Origin: Chthonomonas sp. UBA2391
Lineage (GTDB): Bacteria; Armatimonadota; Fimbriimonadia; Fimbriimonadales; Fimbriimonadaceae
DNA length: 18,943 nt
Assembly: GCA_002343825.1 (NCBI GenBank)
Contig: DDSL01000003.1
Span: forward strand, 1 to 18,943
Direction: 5' to 3'
The position numbers and the translations under genes were made by a program. A model generated the notes under the pieces. It saw nothing but the letters and a program-made list of their open reading frames with translations. It was not told the origin of the DNA and made no database searches. How positions within the stretch are numbered: position 1 is the stretch's first letter; every line of letters begins with the position of its first letter. Below are positions 1 through 7,570 of the stretch, in pieces.

Positions 1-1035
1 CGAGTAGTCTAGACTGATTTCCTGCCCAATATCGCGACCGGCGTTCCCCGTTGGGTCCCTATAGAGCGTTGCGCCGAAGGCATTAATCGCTCCGCCTACT
101 CCGTACCAAGCGTCACGCTTGTCGTAAAGCTGCAACCACGTGTAACTGAGCCGGAGCGACGAATTGGCACTTGGTTTGAACTTCAGTCCCGCGGTCGCAG
201 AGATAATGTTCTTCCATCCGGTCGTGTCCATCAATCCGAGCCGATCATGCCCGGTGGGATAAAGCTGATCAAAAGTGGAGTTGACCCGGTTGCTGCTGCC
301 GCCGCTGGCGATGTTGACATCGCCGTACGCCTCCACCTTTGGCGCGATATCCATTCCGTACCTTCCATTCGCCGCCCAAGCCTGTACGCTTTTCCCGTCC
401 TGATGACCCGCCTGGAAGCCGATTTGATAGCTTAAGGTCGATTTCGCATTCGGCTTCAACGTTCCCTCATTCGAAAGCGTATACCGAGTCTGAGCTACCC
501 CCTTCGCATCATCAACTTTGATGATGAATGCCGTCGTGTTGGACGCCCTCTTGAAGGTGACTCCCGACAACACTAAGTTCTTCGAGGGAGTTGGCAACAC
601 GCCGGCACGCATCAGGAAGAAGGTCCAAGTCCGGTCCTCAACTTTTAGGCCTTCGAACGCGTTGGCGATATTGTTCCAATCGAGTTCGCCGATGAGCCTT
701 CGATTGCCCAACCCGAAACGTTGCCGCCCTAGTGTGTAGGTGGTCGCTCCACTCTTGAAGCTGACGTTGGCTTCAAGGAGATCGCTTCGGATCGCAATAC
801 CGTTGCCGGCGGGGAGCCAGGTGAGTGAGCTCGCGTGTTGGTACACGATTCTGCCGGTGAGCCCATCCTTGCTCAACTGCAAGCCAACTCGCCCACGGAG
901 CAACAAGTTGCTCCGATTATCGCCCCTGTCGGGTTGAAAGTCCGCGTCGATCCGCCGCTCATAACGGGCTCGAAACTCCAGCACTGGCTTGATCTGAATG
1001 TCGCGACTGTCGAAGTTGTCCAATGGGATCGGCAT
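1..1035 (-). CDS. Alginate-export-type outer-membrane porin, partial (C-terminus off the left edge)
   Basis: An open frame of 345 codons runs on the minus strand from an ATG at 1035 to the window edge. The product is rich in alternating beta-strand sequence (for example LLRGRVGLQLS and YTLGRQRFGLGNRRL), with aromatic and Gly-rich segments. It resembles the alginate-export (AlgE-like) beta-barrel family, which would form a channel in the outer membrane. The odd point is the N-terminus: it starts MPIPLDNFDSRD and reaches barrel-like sequence by about residue 17 with no signal peptide. An in-frame TGA lies two codons upstream, so the start cannot move further out. Either the 5' end has been lost or translation is coupled to the 14-codon ORF just upstream. 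It faces the iron-sulphur operon across a shared operator at 1119-1132. The family call is from recognition of sequence style, not a search; the frame itself is clear. Confidence 0.7.
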   Translation of the reverse strand, partial: MPIPLDNFDSRDIQIKPVLEFRARYERRIDADFQPDRGDNRSNLLLRGRVGLQLSKDGLTGRIVYQHASSLTWLPAGNGIAIRSDLLEANVSFKSGATTYTLGRQRFGLGNRRLIGELDWNNIANAFEGLKVEDRTWTFFLMRAGVLPTPSKNLVLSGVTFKRASNTTAFIIKVDDAKGVAQTRYTLSNEGTLKPNAKSTLSYQIGFQAGHQDGKSVQAWAANGRYGMDIAPKVEAYGDVNIASGGSSNRVNSTFDQLYPTGHDRLGLMDTTGWKNIISATAGLKFKPSANSSLRLSYTWLQLYDKRDAWYGVGGAINAFGATLYRDPTGNAGRDIGQEISLDYS

Positions 1036-1038
1036 GAA

Positions 1039-1083
1039 TCAATCTTTGCTGATTGCTTCTTGGATTCCTATGATTTCGGTCAT
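1039..1083 (-). other. Possible 14-codon leaderless ORF ahead of the porin
   Basis: ATG at 1083 opens a 14-codon frame (MTEIIGIQEAISKD) ending in TGA at 1041-1039. It is in frame with the porin ATG at 1035, with one codon between. The ATG lies 42.5 bp from the centre of the operator at 1119-1132, the same distance seen for most other starts in the cluster. It could be a leader peptide that couples translation to the porin, or the remains of a deleted N-terminus. A chance ATG is also possible. Confidence 0.3.
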
Positions 1084-1118
1084 ATGTGGAATGATCCGAA
1101 GAGCGCGCCACCGGATTT

Positions 1119-1132
1119 ATGATGGATATCAT
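1119..1132. promoter_or_regulatory. FNR-like operator, copy 1 (ATGAT-GGAT-ATCAT)
   Basis: Perfect inverted half-sites ATGAT/ATCAT with a 4-bp spacer, the geometry of Crp/Fnr-family sites. The centre (1125.5) is 42.5 bp before the GTG of the iron-sulphur gene on the plus strand and 42.5 bp before the ATG at 1083 on the minus strand. A CATACT at 1158-1163 could serve as the plus-strand -10 element. One of six copies in the window. Confidence 0.85.
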
Positions 1133-1167
1133 GGTGGGCGTTTGTTCGGCGTGCAACCATACTCGTT

Positions 1168-1773
1168 GTGAGTGAGCGGCAGTTCTACATAGACCCAAGC
1201 CGGTGCATCGGTTGCAACGCCTGCGTTCAGGCGTGTGCCGAGTGCGACACGCACCCGGGCGTCTCGATGATTCACTTGGAGCAAGTACAGCGCGCCGATA
1301 CCGTGCAGACAACGCCGATCATCTGCATGCATTGCGATGAGCCCGCCTGCGCGATGGTTTGCCCGGCGGATGCCATCAAAAAGACGCCCGACGGAGTGGT
1401 TCAAAGCTCGCTCAAGCCGCGCTGTATCGGGTGCACGAACTGCCTCTTCGCTTGCCCATTCGGAGTGCCCAAGTACGACGTTGAGGTGGATCAGATGATG
1501 AAGTGCGACATGTGCTACGACCGCACTTCCATAGGCCTCAAACCCATGTGTGCAACCGTGTGCCCCTCTGGCGCTCTGTTTTATGGGACGCCTGAAGAAC
1601 TCGCCGCCGAACGCTCGGGAACTCCGATCAACGAGTTCATATTTGGCAACAAGACGATCACTACCAAGGTTCACCTGATGATGCCCCAAGGAACAAAACA
1701 GCTCACGGTTAGACCCGATGCCGTGGTTCGCCGATCTGACCTCTTGACCGCCGTGCGACAAGTGGAGCGCTAA
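1168..1773 (+). CDS. Electron-transfer protein with four [4Fe-4S] clusters (NrfC/DmsB/HycB type)
   Basis: A 201-residue soluble protein with 16 cysteines in four cubane motifs: C13-C16-C19-C23, C53-C56-C61-C65, C86-C89-C92-C96 and C113-C116-C128-C132. This is the layout of the beta subunits that wire molybdopterin oxidoreductases to membrane quinol modules. There is no Tat or Sec signal, so it should act in the cytoplasm unless carried by a partner. The start is GTG at 1168; an in-frame stop lies upstream at 1120-1122. No Shine-Dalgarno is visible, and the operator distance places the transcription start at about 1167, so the mRNA is probably leaderless. It is first in an operon with a Rieske protein and a small membrane protein. 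No catalytic subunit is adjacent, so the likely partner is the nitrate reductase at 2963-5146 (inference). Confidence 0.9.
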   Translation: MSERQFYIDPSRCIGCNACVQACAECDTHPGVSMIHLEQVQRADTVQTTPIICMHCDEPACAMVCPADAIKKTPDGVVQSSLKPRCIGCTNCLFACPFGVPKYDVEVDQMMKCDMCYDRTSIGLKPMCATVCPSGALFYGTPEELAAERSGTPINEFIFGNKTITTKVHLMMPQGTKQLTVRPDAVVRRSDLLTAVRQVER

Positions 1774-1779
1774 TCCAAC

Positions 1780-2277
1780 ATGAACGACAAGCTGAAAGAA
1801 GATTTTCCAATTGACTGGGAAGACGACCACTTTGTGACCCGCCGTGAGTTCTTCAAATTTCTCACGTTAGCGAGTGGTGGTGTAGCGGTTGGCACGGCAG
1901 CACTGGCGGCTTACGCCCAAATTCCGAGGGAAGAAATCAAGTTTGAGGCCGCAAAGATATGCTCGACTGAAGATTTGAAGCCCGGTTCCGCCCTGGCTTT
2001 CAGCTACCCACGACCAGGTGATCTGTGCATCCTCGTCAGGAAGCAGGACGGCGAGTATGTTGCCTTCAAACGGCGCTGCACTCACCTTTCTTGCCCCGTG
2101 GAGTACGAAGTCAAGAATGAGCGCGAGCTCCTCTACTGCCCATGCCACAACGGTGCATTTTCCTTGGAAGACGGTAGCGTGGTTCAAGGTCCGCCGCCGC
2201 ACCCCCTTCCCCAAGTTAAGATCGAAGTTCGCGGTAGCGAAATCTGGGCGACTGGTGCAATCAAAGGTGACCACTAG
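1780..2277 (+). CDS. Rieske [2Fe-2S] protein with Tat-type N-terminal anchor
   Basis: A 165-residue protein. Residues 20-26 read TRREFFK, a twin-arginine motif, followed by a hydrophobic stretch at about 28-46; together they suggest Tat export with the N-terminus kept as a membrane anchor. The Rieske motifs are complete: C100-T-H102-L-S-C105 and C120-P-C122-H123. By family knowledge C100, H102, C120 and H123 bind the cluster, and C105 and C122 form the disulphide. The domain should therefore sit on the outer face of the cytoplasmic membrane, taking electrons from quinol or a cytochrome b. It begins 6 bp after the iron-sulphur gene, with a GGAG about 12 bp before its ATG. No cytochrome b6 or bc1 gene is nearby; the NarI-like subunit at 16671 is the nearest b-haem candidate. 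Confidence 0.92.
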   Translation: MNDKLKEDFPIDWEDDHFVTRREFFKFLTLASGGVAVGTAALAAYAQIPREEIKFEAAKICSTEDLKPGSALAFSYPRPGDLCILVRKQDGEYVAFKRRCTHLSCPVEYEVKNERELLYCPCHNGAFSLEDGSVVQGPPPHPLPQVKIEVRGSEIWATGAIKGDH

Positions 2278-2510
2278 TGAACACGCCGCAATTCCATCGC
2301 CGCCGCCAAAAGGCAGTCGTCTTCGTCGGATTCTTGCTGTTTGCATTGATCTTGTTTCTCATTCAGCTGTGGCTCTTTGTGATGGTGCTTGAAAACATCT
2401 TGGCCGGAAAGACCGGCATGGTGATACAAGCTTCGGCGTTCAGCTTCTTGCTTCTGGGCATTAACATCTGGATGCTCGCCGGGGTAAAGCGGCTGATGAA
2501 GATGCAGTAG
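2277..2510 (+). CDS. Small membrane protein with two transmembrane helices
   Basis: A 77-residue protein starting at a GTG whose G is the last base of the Rieske stop codon (TAGTG). It has a basic N-terminus (RRRQK), a hydrophobic helix at about 13-37, a short polar linker with LAGKTG, a second helix at about 47-68, and a basic tail. I do not recognise a named family. Tight coupling to the Rieske and four-cluster genes suggests a small membrane subunit or assembly partner of the same complex. It ends 3 bp before the convergent hemerythrin gene, with no obvious terminator between them. Confidence 0.75.
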   Translation: MNTPQFHRRRQKAVVFVGFLLFALILFLIQLWLFVMVLENILAGKTGMVIQASAFSFLLLGINIWMLAGVKRLMKMQ

Positions 2511-2513
2511 TGG

Positions 2514-2966
2514 TTAGGCCCCGGGATGAAGGCGATCAAGTCGGCGTTGCACGATTTCGGCCCGGTTTGGGCAGATTTCCCACCGGCGATGCTCCATCTT
2601 GAGAGCTTCTTGAGCCAAGGTGGCCTCCTGATCGGGGGTCATGCGGGATTCAATCGCGGGAAACAGCACCCGTTCTTCCCAGCGAATGTGATCTTCGAGA
2701 GCTTGCCCAAGCGCTACGCACGAAGTCGGCAACTCGCTGATGAGTTGCTCAATCTGCCGGTGTTCTTCATATAAGCGGGCTGAATCACCACCGGCGAGCG
2801 GGCCGAGGAGCCGCTCTTCTTCGGCAAAGTGGTCGGAAAGCTCCCGCTCCCAAGCCGCACGAGCCAATGCGGGAGCGTCCGGGCGCTCCTCTCTTAGCGC
2901 CCGAGCGAGGTGCAGACCGTCATTATGGTCCCGAGAGAATGGCTCCAGCGCAAAGGCCCGTTTCAT
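2514..2966 (-). CDS. Hemerythrin-like (HHE) metal-binding protein
   Basis: A 150-residue helical protein with the spaced His/Glu pattern of HHE domains: H14 in RDHNDG, H46 and E50 in DHFAEEE, H69 in EEHRQI, and H93 with E97/E98 in DHIRWEERVLFP. Such proteins hold a non-haem di-iron site that binds O2 or NO; some relatives (YtfE/RIC) repair iron centres after nitrosative damage. It has no signal peptide, so it is cytoplasmic. Its ATG overlaps the nitrate reductase stop in an ATGA, so the two are co-translated. That pairing suggests protection of the iron-sulphur reductase from NO or O2, or sensing (inference). Two cysteines (C83, C132) are present but not in a cluster motif. Confidence 0.85.
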   Translation of the reverse strand: MKRAFALEPFSRDHNDGLHLARALREERPDAPALARAAWERELSDHFAEEERLLGPLAGGDSARLYEEHRQIEQLISELPTSCVALGQALEDHIRWEERVLFPAIESRMTPDQEATLAQEALKMEHRRWEICPNRAEIVQRRLDRLHPGA

Positions 2967-5146
2967 TGCGGCGGCTCAGACTTCTCGATCTTCACACAGG
3001 CCCGTTTGTATTCAGGGATACCACTGACGGGATCGTAGGAGCGGATGGTGAGATTGTTTGCCGCCTTACGCCCGGGCCAGTGGTACGGGATGAAAACGGT
3101 GTCCGGGCGAATCGTGGTGACCACTTTCGCCTGAAGGACGACTTCACCGCGCCGACTCGTGACGCGCATCCAGTCCTTATCGGCAATGCCATATTGTTCG
3201 GCCAACGTCGGGTGGATCTCCACATAGGGATCGGAACAGAGATCAACCAATCCTCCAATCCGGCGAGTTTGTGTTCCGCTCAAATAGTGGGACACAACGC
3301 GCCCGGTGGTCAAAACCACCGGATACTCATCATCCGGTTCTTCCAGTGGCGGACGGTACTTCACAGCATTGAAGTGGGCTTTGCCGTCGGGGGTCTTAAA
3401 CTTCAAGTCCTCCCACAGGCGCGGGGTGCCTGGGTGGCCAATTTCGGGGCAGGGCCAAAAGACGCCGAGCTCATTTTCGATTCGCTCGTAGGTAATTCCG
3501 TAGTAATCGGCGGTTCCGCCTTTGCTCGCCACTCGCAGTTCGTTGAAGATGTCCTCCGACGTCTTGAAGTGGTCAAAGAACTTGCCCCGTCCAAGCCGCC
3601 GCGCGAGTTCCAGGATGATTTCCGTATCGGCCTTGGCGTTTCCAGGAGGGTGGACCGCCTTTTTGATTCGGATCACCCGCCCTTCGGCGCTGGTGCTGGT
3701 TCCATCCTCTTCTTCGTGAAGCGATCCCGCCATCACGATGTCGGCATGGTGGGCTGTTTCATTCAAGAAGAAGTCGATGGCCGTGTAGTGCTCCAGTTTG
3801 TTGAGAGCCTCGCGGGTGAAGTTGGAGTCCGGAAGCGACACGAGCGGGTTGAAGCAAATAGAGATGAGGGCTTTGATCTCACCGGCGTGGATCATTTCCA
3901 TGATCTCGGGTGCGGTGTGGCCCTTGCCCGGGAGTTCTTCGTCGGTGCAACCCCATACCGAGCAGATGTACTCGCGGTGAGCCGGGTTTGAGATATCCCG
4001 GTTCCCAGGGAGCTGGTCGCATTTGTGGCCGTGTTCGCGCCCTCCTTGACCGTTGCCTTGGCCCGTAATGGTTCCGTATCCGCAGCCTTTGCGTCCAATC
4101 CGTCCGGTGGCGAGAACGAGGTTGATGCAGCTCACCACGTTGTCCACGCCTTTGGAACTGTGCTCGATCCCGCGTGCGTGCATCAAGAAGCTGGTCTTGG
4201 CTTCACCCCACATCTTTCCGGCTCGAACGATGTCTTCGACCTTGATTCCGCTGATGCGGCTCGCCTCTTCCCGCGGAAGCGCAAGAGCCGCTGCTTTCGT
4301 TTCTTCCCAGCCCGAAGTGTATTCCGCGATAAACGCTTCGTTGGTCAGTTCCTCTTCGATTAAGACCCGGAGGATGCCAAGGAGGAGGGCCGAATCCGTC
4401 CCCGGCAGGACGGGAAGGTGAAGATCGCAGGTGCGGGCGATGGGCGTGACGCGGGGATCGATCACGATGAGTTTCGCGCCACGATCTCGGGCCCGCCAGA
4501 TGTAATCGGTCGTGATGGGGGAACACTCGGCCACGTTCGTTCCGGCAAGGAGAATCACTTCGGCGTGAACGATGTCCTCCCAGTAGTTTGAAGCTCGGTC
4601 AAGCCCGAACGCCTTTTTGTTACCCGCCCCTGCGCTCACCATACACAGGCGACCGTTGTAGTCAAGGTTAGCAGTCTGCAAGCCAAGCCGAGCGAATTTC
4701 CCGATCAGGTAGCTTTTTTCATTAGTGAGAGACACACCTGAGAGAAACGCCACGGAGTCCTTACCGTATTTGGCTTGAACTTCCTGGATGGCCTTGATGG
4801 TAGTGCTGAAGGCTTCTTCCCAAGAGATGGAGATGAAACCTTGTCCTGGCACGTTCTTCATCGGGTTGAGAAGTCGATCAGGGTGGCCGCCTTGCAGGTA
4901 TCGCTTCACCCCTTTAGGGCACAACTTTCCTCGATTAAAGGGGAACTCCTCCCAAGGCTCGAACCCGATCACTTGGTCTTTCTTGACCTTTAACTGGATC
5001 CCGCATTGCATGCCGCAGAAGCAACAGTGCGTCTTCACCAGCTTGTCGGGATCATCCCTGCCCACCCAACCGCCTGGAGGTGTGTAGGCGGGGTGCGGAC
5101 CGAAATCTTCGATCAGCTTCTCGATTGAGACAGGGGGCTTAGCCAT
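2963..5146 (-). CDS. nasA: Cytoplasmic molybdopterin nitrate reductase, NarB/NasA type
   Basis: A 727-residue protein, about the length of cyanobacterial NarB. The N-terminal [4Fe-4S] motif is C41-x2-C44-x3-C48-x27-C76, followed by KG (CPKG), as in Nap/Nas/formate dehydrogenase catalytic subunits. C168 in NGRLCM is the expected cysteine ligand of molybdenum. The C-terminal region (about 600-720) is the dinucleotide-binding fold that holds the second MGD, including TTGRVVSHYLSGTQTRR. No Tat signal is present, so it works in the cytoplasm. The C-terminal [2Fe-2S] and FAD extensions of some NasA proteins are absent, so electrons must come from a separate partner. ATG at 5146 lies 42.5 bp from the operator at 5182-5195 with no Shine-Dalgarno. 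Nitrate as substrate is inferred from the two NarK genes and cofactor genes around it; formate or another oxyanion cannot be excluded from sequence alone. Confidence 0.85.
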   Translation of the reverse strand: MAKPPVSIEKLIEDFGPHPAYTPPGGWVGRDDPDKLVKTHCCFCGMQCGIQLKVKKDQVIGFEPWEEFPFNRGKLCPKGVKRYLQGGHPDRLLNPMKNVPGQGFISISWEEAFSTTIKAIQEVQAKYGKDSVAFLSGVSLTNEKSYLIGKFARLGLQTANLDYNGRLCMVSAGAGNKKAFGLDRASNYWEDIVHAEVILLAGTNVAECSPITTDYIWRARDRGAKLIVIDPRVTPIARTCDLHLPVLPGTDSALLLGILRVLIEEELTNEAFIAEYTSGWEETKAAALALPREEASRISGIKVEDIVRAGKMWGEAKTSFLMHARGIEHSSKGVDNVVSCINLVLATGRIGRKGCGYGTITGQGNGQGGREHGHKCDQLPGNRDISNPAHREYICSVWGCTDEELPGKGHTAPEIMEMIHAGEIKALISICFNPLVSLPDSNFTREALNKLEHYTAIDFFLNETAHHADIVMAGSLHEEEDGTSTSAEGRVIRIKKAVHPPGNAKADTEIILELARRLGRGKFFDHFKTSEDIFNELRVASKGGTADYYGITYERIENELGVFWPCPEIGHPGTPRLWEDLKFKTPDGKAHFNAVKYRPPLEEPDDEYPVVLTTGRVVSHYLSGTQTRRIGGLVDLCSDPYVEIHPTLAEQYGIADKDWMRVTSRRGEVVLQAKVVTTIRPDTVFIPYHWPGRKAANNLTIRSYDPVSGIPEYKRACVKIEKSEPPQ

Positions 5147-5181
5147 ATCTGAAGTTTAGTATCGTTAGGGAGGATGCCGCT

Positions 5182-5195
5182 ATGACAGGCATCAT
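5182..5195. promoter_or_regulatory. FNR-like operator, copy 2 (ATGAC-AGGC-ATCAT)
   Basis: Same 14-bp palindrome, centre 5188.5, which is 42.5 bp upstream of the nitrate reductase ATG (minus strand). It overlaps the stop codon of the upstream TSUP gene (5192-5194). It gives the reductase-hemerythrin pair its own promoter although the genes upstream run in the same direction. Confidence 0.85.
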
Positions 5196-5938
5196 AGCCC
5201 CAATCCCTTCTGGAACAGCTTAGCCACAGCAAGTAGCAAAACCAATCCCAACGCTCGCCGAAGGGCAAGACTTGATACTCGATTGGCTCCAAGGAAGCTT
5301 CCACCGACTGCGCCAAGAATGCCAACTGTGATCAGCGGCCAGAGGCTCAGGCTTTCTCGCAGGAGATCAAAAGGTCGAGCCGAGAGACCGGCCAACGAGT
5401 TCGCAAAAATGAAGCCCGCCGAAAGGGCTGCCACTTTGTGCGGCTGCGCCCACCGATTCAGAATCATCAATGGAGACAAAAAAATCCCTCCGCCGACCCC
5501 GACAAGCCCGCTCAATAAACCAATGCCAACCCCCGACCCCGCAAGGATAGGACGAACCGGTGGTTGGCTCTCGCCGTCTTTCGCGGGAACGCTTAAAATC
5601 AGCACTCCAGCGGCATAAAGAAGCACCACCGCAAGAACGAGGTCTTGGGTTCGGTTCTCAAACTTGAGGCGACCCCCCAAGAAGGCAGAGGGAACCGAAC
5701 CCAGCAAGAGCGGCCACGCGAGATTCCAATCAAAATGCTTCGCTCGCCCAAATACCACCAAGGTGATGCCTGCGACAAAGACGTTGAGAACGAGCGCTGT
5801 TGTGGCGCCGACCGCGCTCGGAATCGCGGTGAATGCAAGCAGCGCGAGGTATCCCGAGGCTCCGCCATGGCCGACCATACTGTAGCCAAGGGCCACGGCG
5901 AAGACTCCAAAAAAAAGCCACGGCTCAATCACGTTCAA
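5192..5938 (-). CDS. TSUP (TauE/SafE) family membrane permease
   Basis: About 248 residues, mostly hydrophobic, with roughly 8 predicted membrane segments. It carries the TSUP-style repeats: an N-terminal GVFAVALGYSMVGHGGASGYLAL and a second-half GLLSGLVGVGGGIFLSP. The family moves sulphite, sulphonates, thiosulphate or other small anions. I place the start at TTG 5938, 9 bp after a strong GGGAGGAG; GTG at 5932 is an alternative. Both overlap the end of the moaE-moeB gene, so this is the last gene of the Moco operon. One reading is supply or removal of a sulphur species linked to the rhodanese domain next door; another is anion export unrelated to it. Substrate is unknown. Confidence 0.85.
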   Translation of the reverse strand: MNVIEPWLFFGVFAVALGYSMVGHGGASGYLALLAFTAIPSAVGATTALVLNVFVAGITLVVFGRAKHFDWNLAWPLLLGSVPSAFLGGRLKFENRTQDLVLAVVLLYAAGVLILSVPAKDGESQPPVRPILAGSGVGIGLLSGLVGVGGGIFLSPLMILNRWAQPHKVAALSAGFIFANSLAGLSARPFDLLRESLSLWPLITVGILGAVGGSFLGANRVSSLALRRALGLVLLLAVAKLFQKGLGL

Positions 5939-7331
5939 GGCACTCGACTCCTCCCTGGAGCGAGAAGACGTTGCGAACACCCCGTGCCCTGAGGTCGGCT
6001 ACTAGGCGGTAACTACGCCTTCCGGAGGCGCAAACGAACAAGGTAGGTCGTTGCCATTCGAGTTCGTAGCATTCCGCTATAGGCACTCGATGGTGGGGCC
6101 TGGTGAGCTCGGGAGTTTCGTTAGGCTCCCGAATATCCACCAACTCAAAGCTTGCAAGATTGATGGAGGTTGCATCTACGTCCCAAACGCTGCCCCCGGA
6201 ACTGAGTTCACTGGAGGACTTGCGACGGATCGTGGTTGCTTCTAAGGTGCGGAAATCAAACAAGAGCAATTTGTCGTCCAAGACCGGTAATCCAAGGATG
6301 CCTTTGATGACTTCGTTTGCTTGGAGTACCCCCATCAGCGAAGGCACAACGCCGAGTACCCCTGATTGGGCGCAGGTTCCAACACAGTGGTCGGGAGGCG
6401 GTTCGGGAAAGAGATCGGCAAGGCACGGTCCTCCGGGCCGAACAGTCATCAGTTGACCTTCAAATTGGTGAACACTGGCGGTGACCAGGGGGCGGCCGAG
6501 CCTCTGGCAGACGCGGTCGAGCAGGAGCTTTGTGCTGAGGGAATCGGTCCCATCCACGATCCAGTCGTAACCGGAAATGAGTTGTTCGGCATTACCTTCA
6601 GCGAGGCGCACTGGAAATAGCTGAACCGACAGTTGGGGCCGAAGTCGACGCGCGAATACCGCCGCCCGCTCAACCTTCATGCGCCCGATATCGGAGGCGG
6701 CAAACAAGGTTTGGCGATGAAGATTCGAGAGCTCAACCAGGTCGGCGTCTACCAGGCCCAGCGTCCCGATGCCTGATCCCACAAGTGAAGGCAGGCTCCC
6801 CGCCGCAAGGCCCCCCACTCCAACGAGCAAGACCCTTGCCCCGGCGAGCGCGGCTTGACCCTCGGGGCCGACTTCGGGAAGCTGCATTTGCCGGGCGAAC
6901 ATCTCGTCGTCAACCCGGCTAGAAGCGGCTTCACCTGGGACAACCCACTCGGCGACTCCGCTCGCGTAGGTTTCGCGCTTCCAAATGGGAACCCGCCACT
7001 TGAGTTGGTCCATGATCCACTCGCAGGCCTCAAAGGCCTCTCGCCGGTGGGCGGAGGCCGTTTGCACGACGACTGCCGTGTCGCCGATGGCAAGTTGCCC
7101 GACGCGATGGATCACCCTGGCTTCCGAGAGCCCAAAACGCTCGATGGCCTCTTCAACAAGCGCTTCCCCTTTGGAAAGTGCCATTTCGGGGTATGCCTCA
7201 TACTCGAGCCCAACAACAGACCGCCCCTCGGCGTGATTGCGTACTTTGCCCTCGAAGACGACAAATCCGCCCGCCTCATCATGGGTTATCGGCTCAGCGG
7301 CAATCGGGGCATCGCTTAGTGAGAACTTCAT
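5925..7331 (-). CDS. moaE: MoaE-MoeB-rhodanese triple fusion (molybdopterin synthase and its sulphur-loading enzyme)
   Basis: A 468-residue protein with three domains. Residues 1-135 are MoaE, the large subunit of molybdopterin synthase, with the conserved K111 and K118 in LKWRVPIWKRE. Residues 140-370 are a MoeB/ThiF-type adenylating domain: GVGG at 171-174, VDADLVELSNLHRQ at 194-207 and the likely catalytic cysteine C320 in TCAQSG. Residues 380-468 are a rhodanese domain with active-site loop C434-ASGRRS. The protein could adenylate MoaD, load it with sulphur and use it to finish molybdopterin in one chain. The structural zinc site of MoeB looks lost: only C303 remains of the first CxxC, and no second CxxC is seen before the rhodanese part. 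ATG at 7331 overlaps the moaD stop (ATGA). Confidence 0.92.
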   Translation of the reverse strand: MKFSLSDAPIAAEPITHDEAGGFVVFEGKVRNHAEGRSVVGLEYEAYPEMALSKGEALVEEAIERFGLSEARVIHRVGQLAIGDTAVVVQTASAHRREAFEACEWIMDQLKWRVPIWKRETYASGVAEWVVPGEAASSRVDDEMFARQMQLPEVGPEGQAALAGARVLLVGVGGLAAGSLPSLVGSGIGTLGLVDADLVELSNLHRQTLFAASDIGRMKVERAAVFARRLRPQLSVQLFPVRLAEGNAEQLISGYDWIVDGTDSLSTKLLLDRVCQRLGRPLVTASVHQFEGQLMTVRPGGPCLADLFPEPPPDHCVGTCAQSGVLGVVPSLMGVLQANEVIKGILGLPVLDDKLLLFDFRTLEATTIRRKSSSELSSGGSVWDVDATSINLASFELVDIREPNETPELTRPHHRVPIAECYELEWQRPTLFVCASGRRSYRLVADLRARGVRNVFSLQGGVECLERD

Positions 7332-7570
7332 CCGCCTGCCACCGGGGGAATCAGGACAAGTTCACTTCCTTCTTGCAGGGGGACAGTTGGATCGACAAAC
7401 TCATGGTCAATTGCCACTCGAATCAGTGCGGGCGGAAGACCGAGCCGGTGCTCGGCGATGAGCGTTTCGACGAAGTCTCCAACGGTCTCGCATGAGGTCG
7501 TTTTCTGCTCAACGGCGAGCCCACGGCGCTCTCGCAGGACTGCGAAATAGCGGATTGTCACGGTCTTCAT
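7328..7570 (-). CDS. moaD: MoaD, small subunit of molybdopterin synthase
   Basis: An 80-residue ubiquitin-fold protein beginning MKTVTIRYFAVLRERRG and ending PPVAGG. The C-terminal Gly-Gly is the site adenylated and thiocarboxylated by MoeB. The start at 7570 is chosen because its ATG overlaps the moeA stop as ATGA; an in-frame ATG at 7585 would add five residues inside moeA. It lies directly before the MoaE-MoeB-rhodanese gene, which carries all the enzymes that act on it. Confidence 0.92.
   Translation of the reverse strand: MKTVTIRYFAVLRERRGLAVEQKTTSCETVGDFVETLIAEHRLGLPPALIRVAIDHEFVDPTVPLQEGSELVLIPPVAGG

Noticed and set aside
1129..1830. Minus-strand frame of 233 codons
   Set aside because: Antisense to the four-cluster iron-sulphur gene, whose 16 spaced cysteines establish the true coding strand.
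2867..3991. Long plus-strand frame of 374 codons
   Set aside because: It lies wholly opposite the nitrate reductase gene, which has clear cofactor motifs; the frame itself has no recognisable domain and is a shadow of a codon-biased gene.
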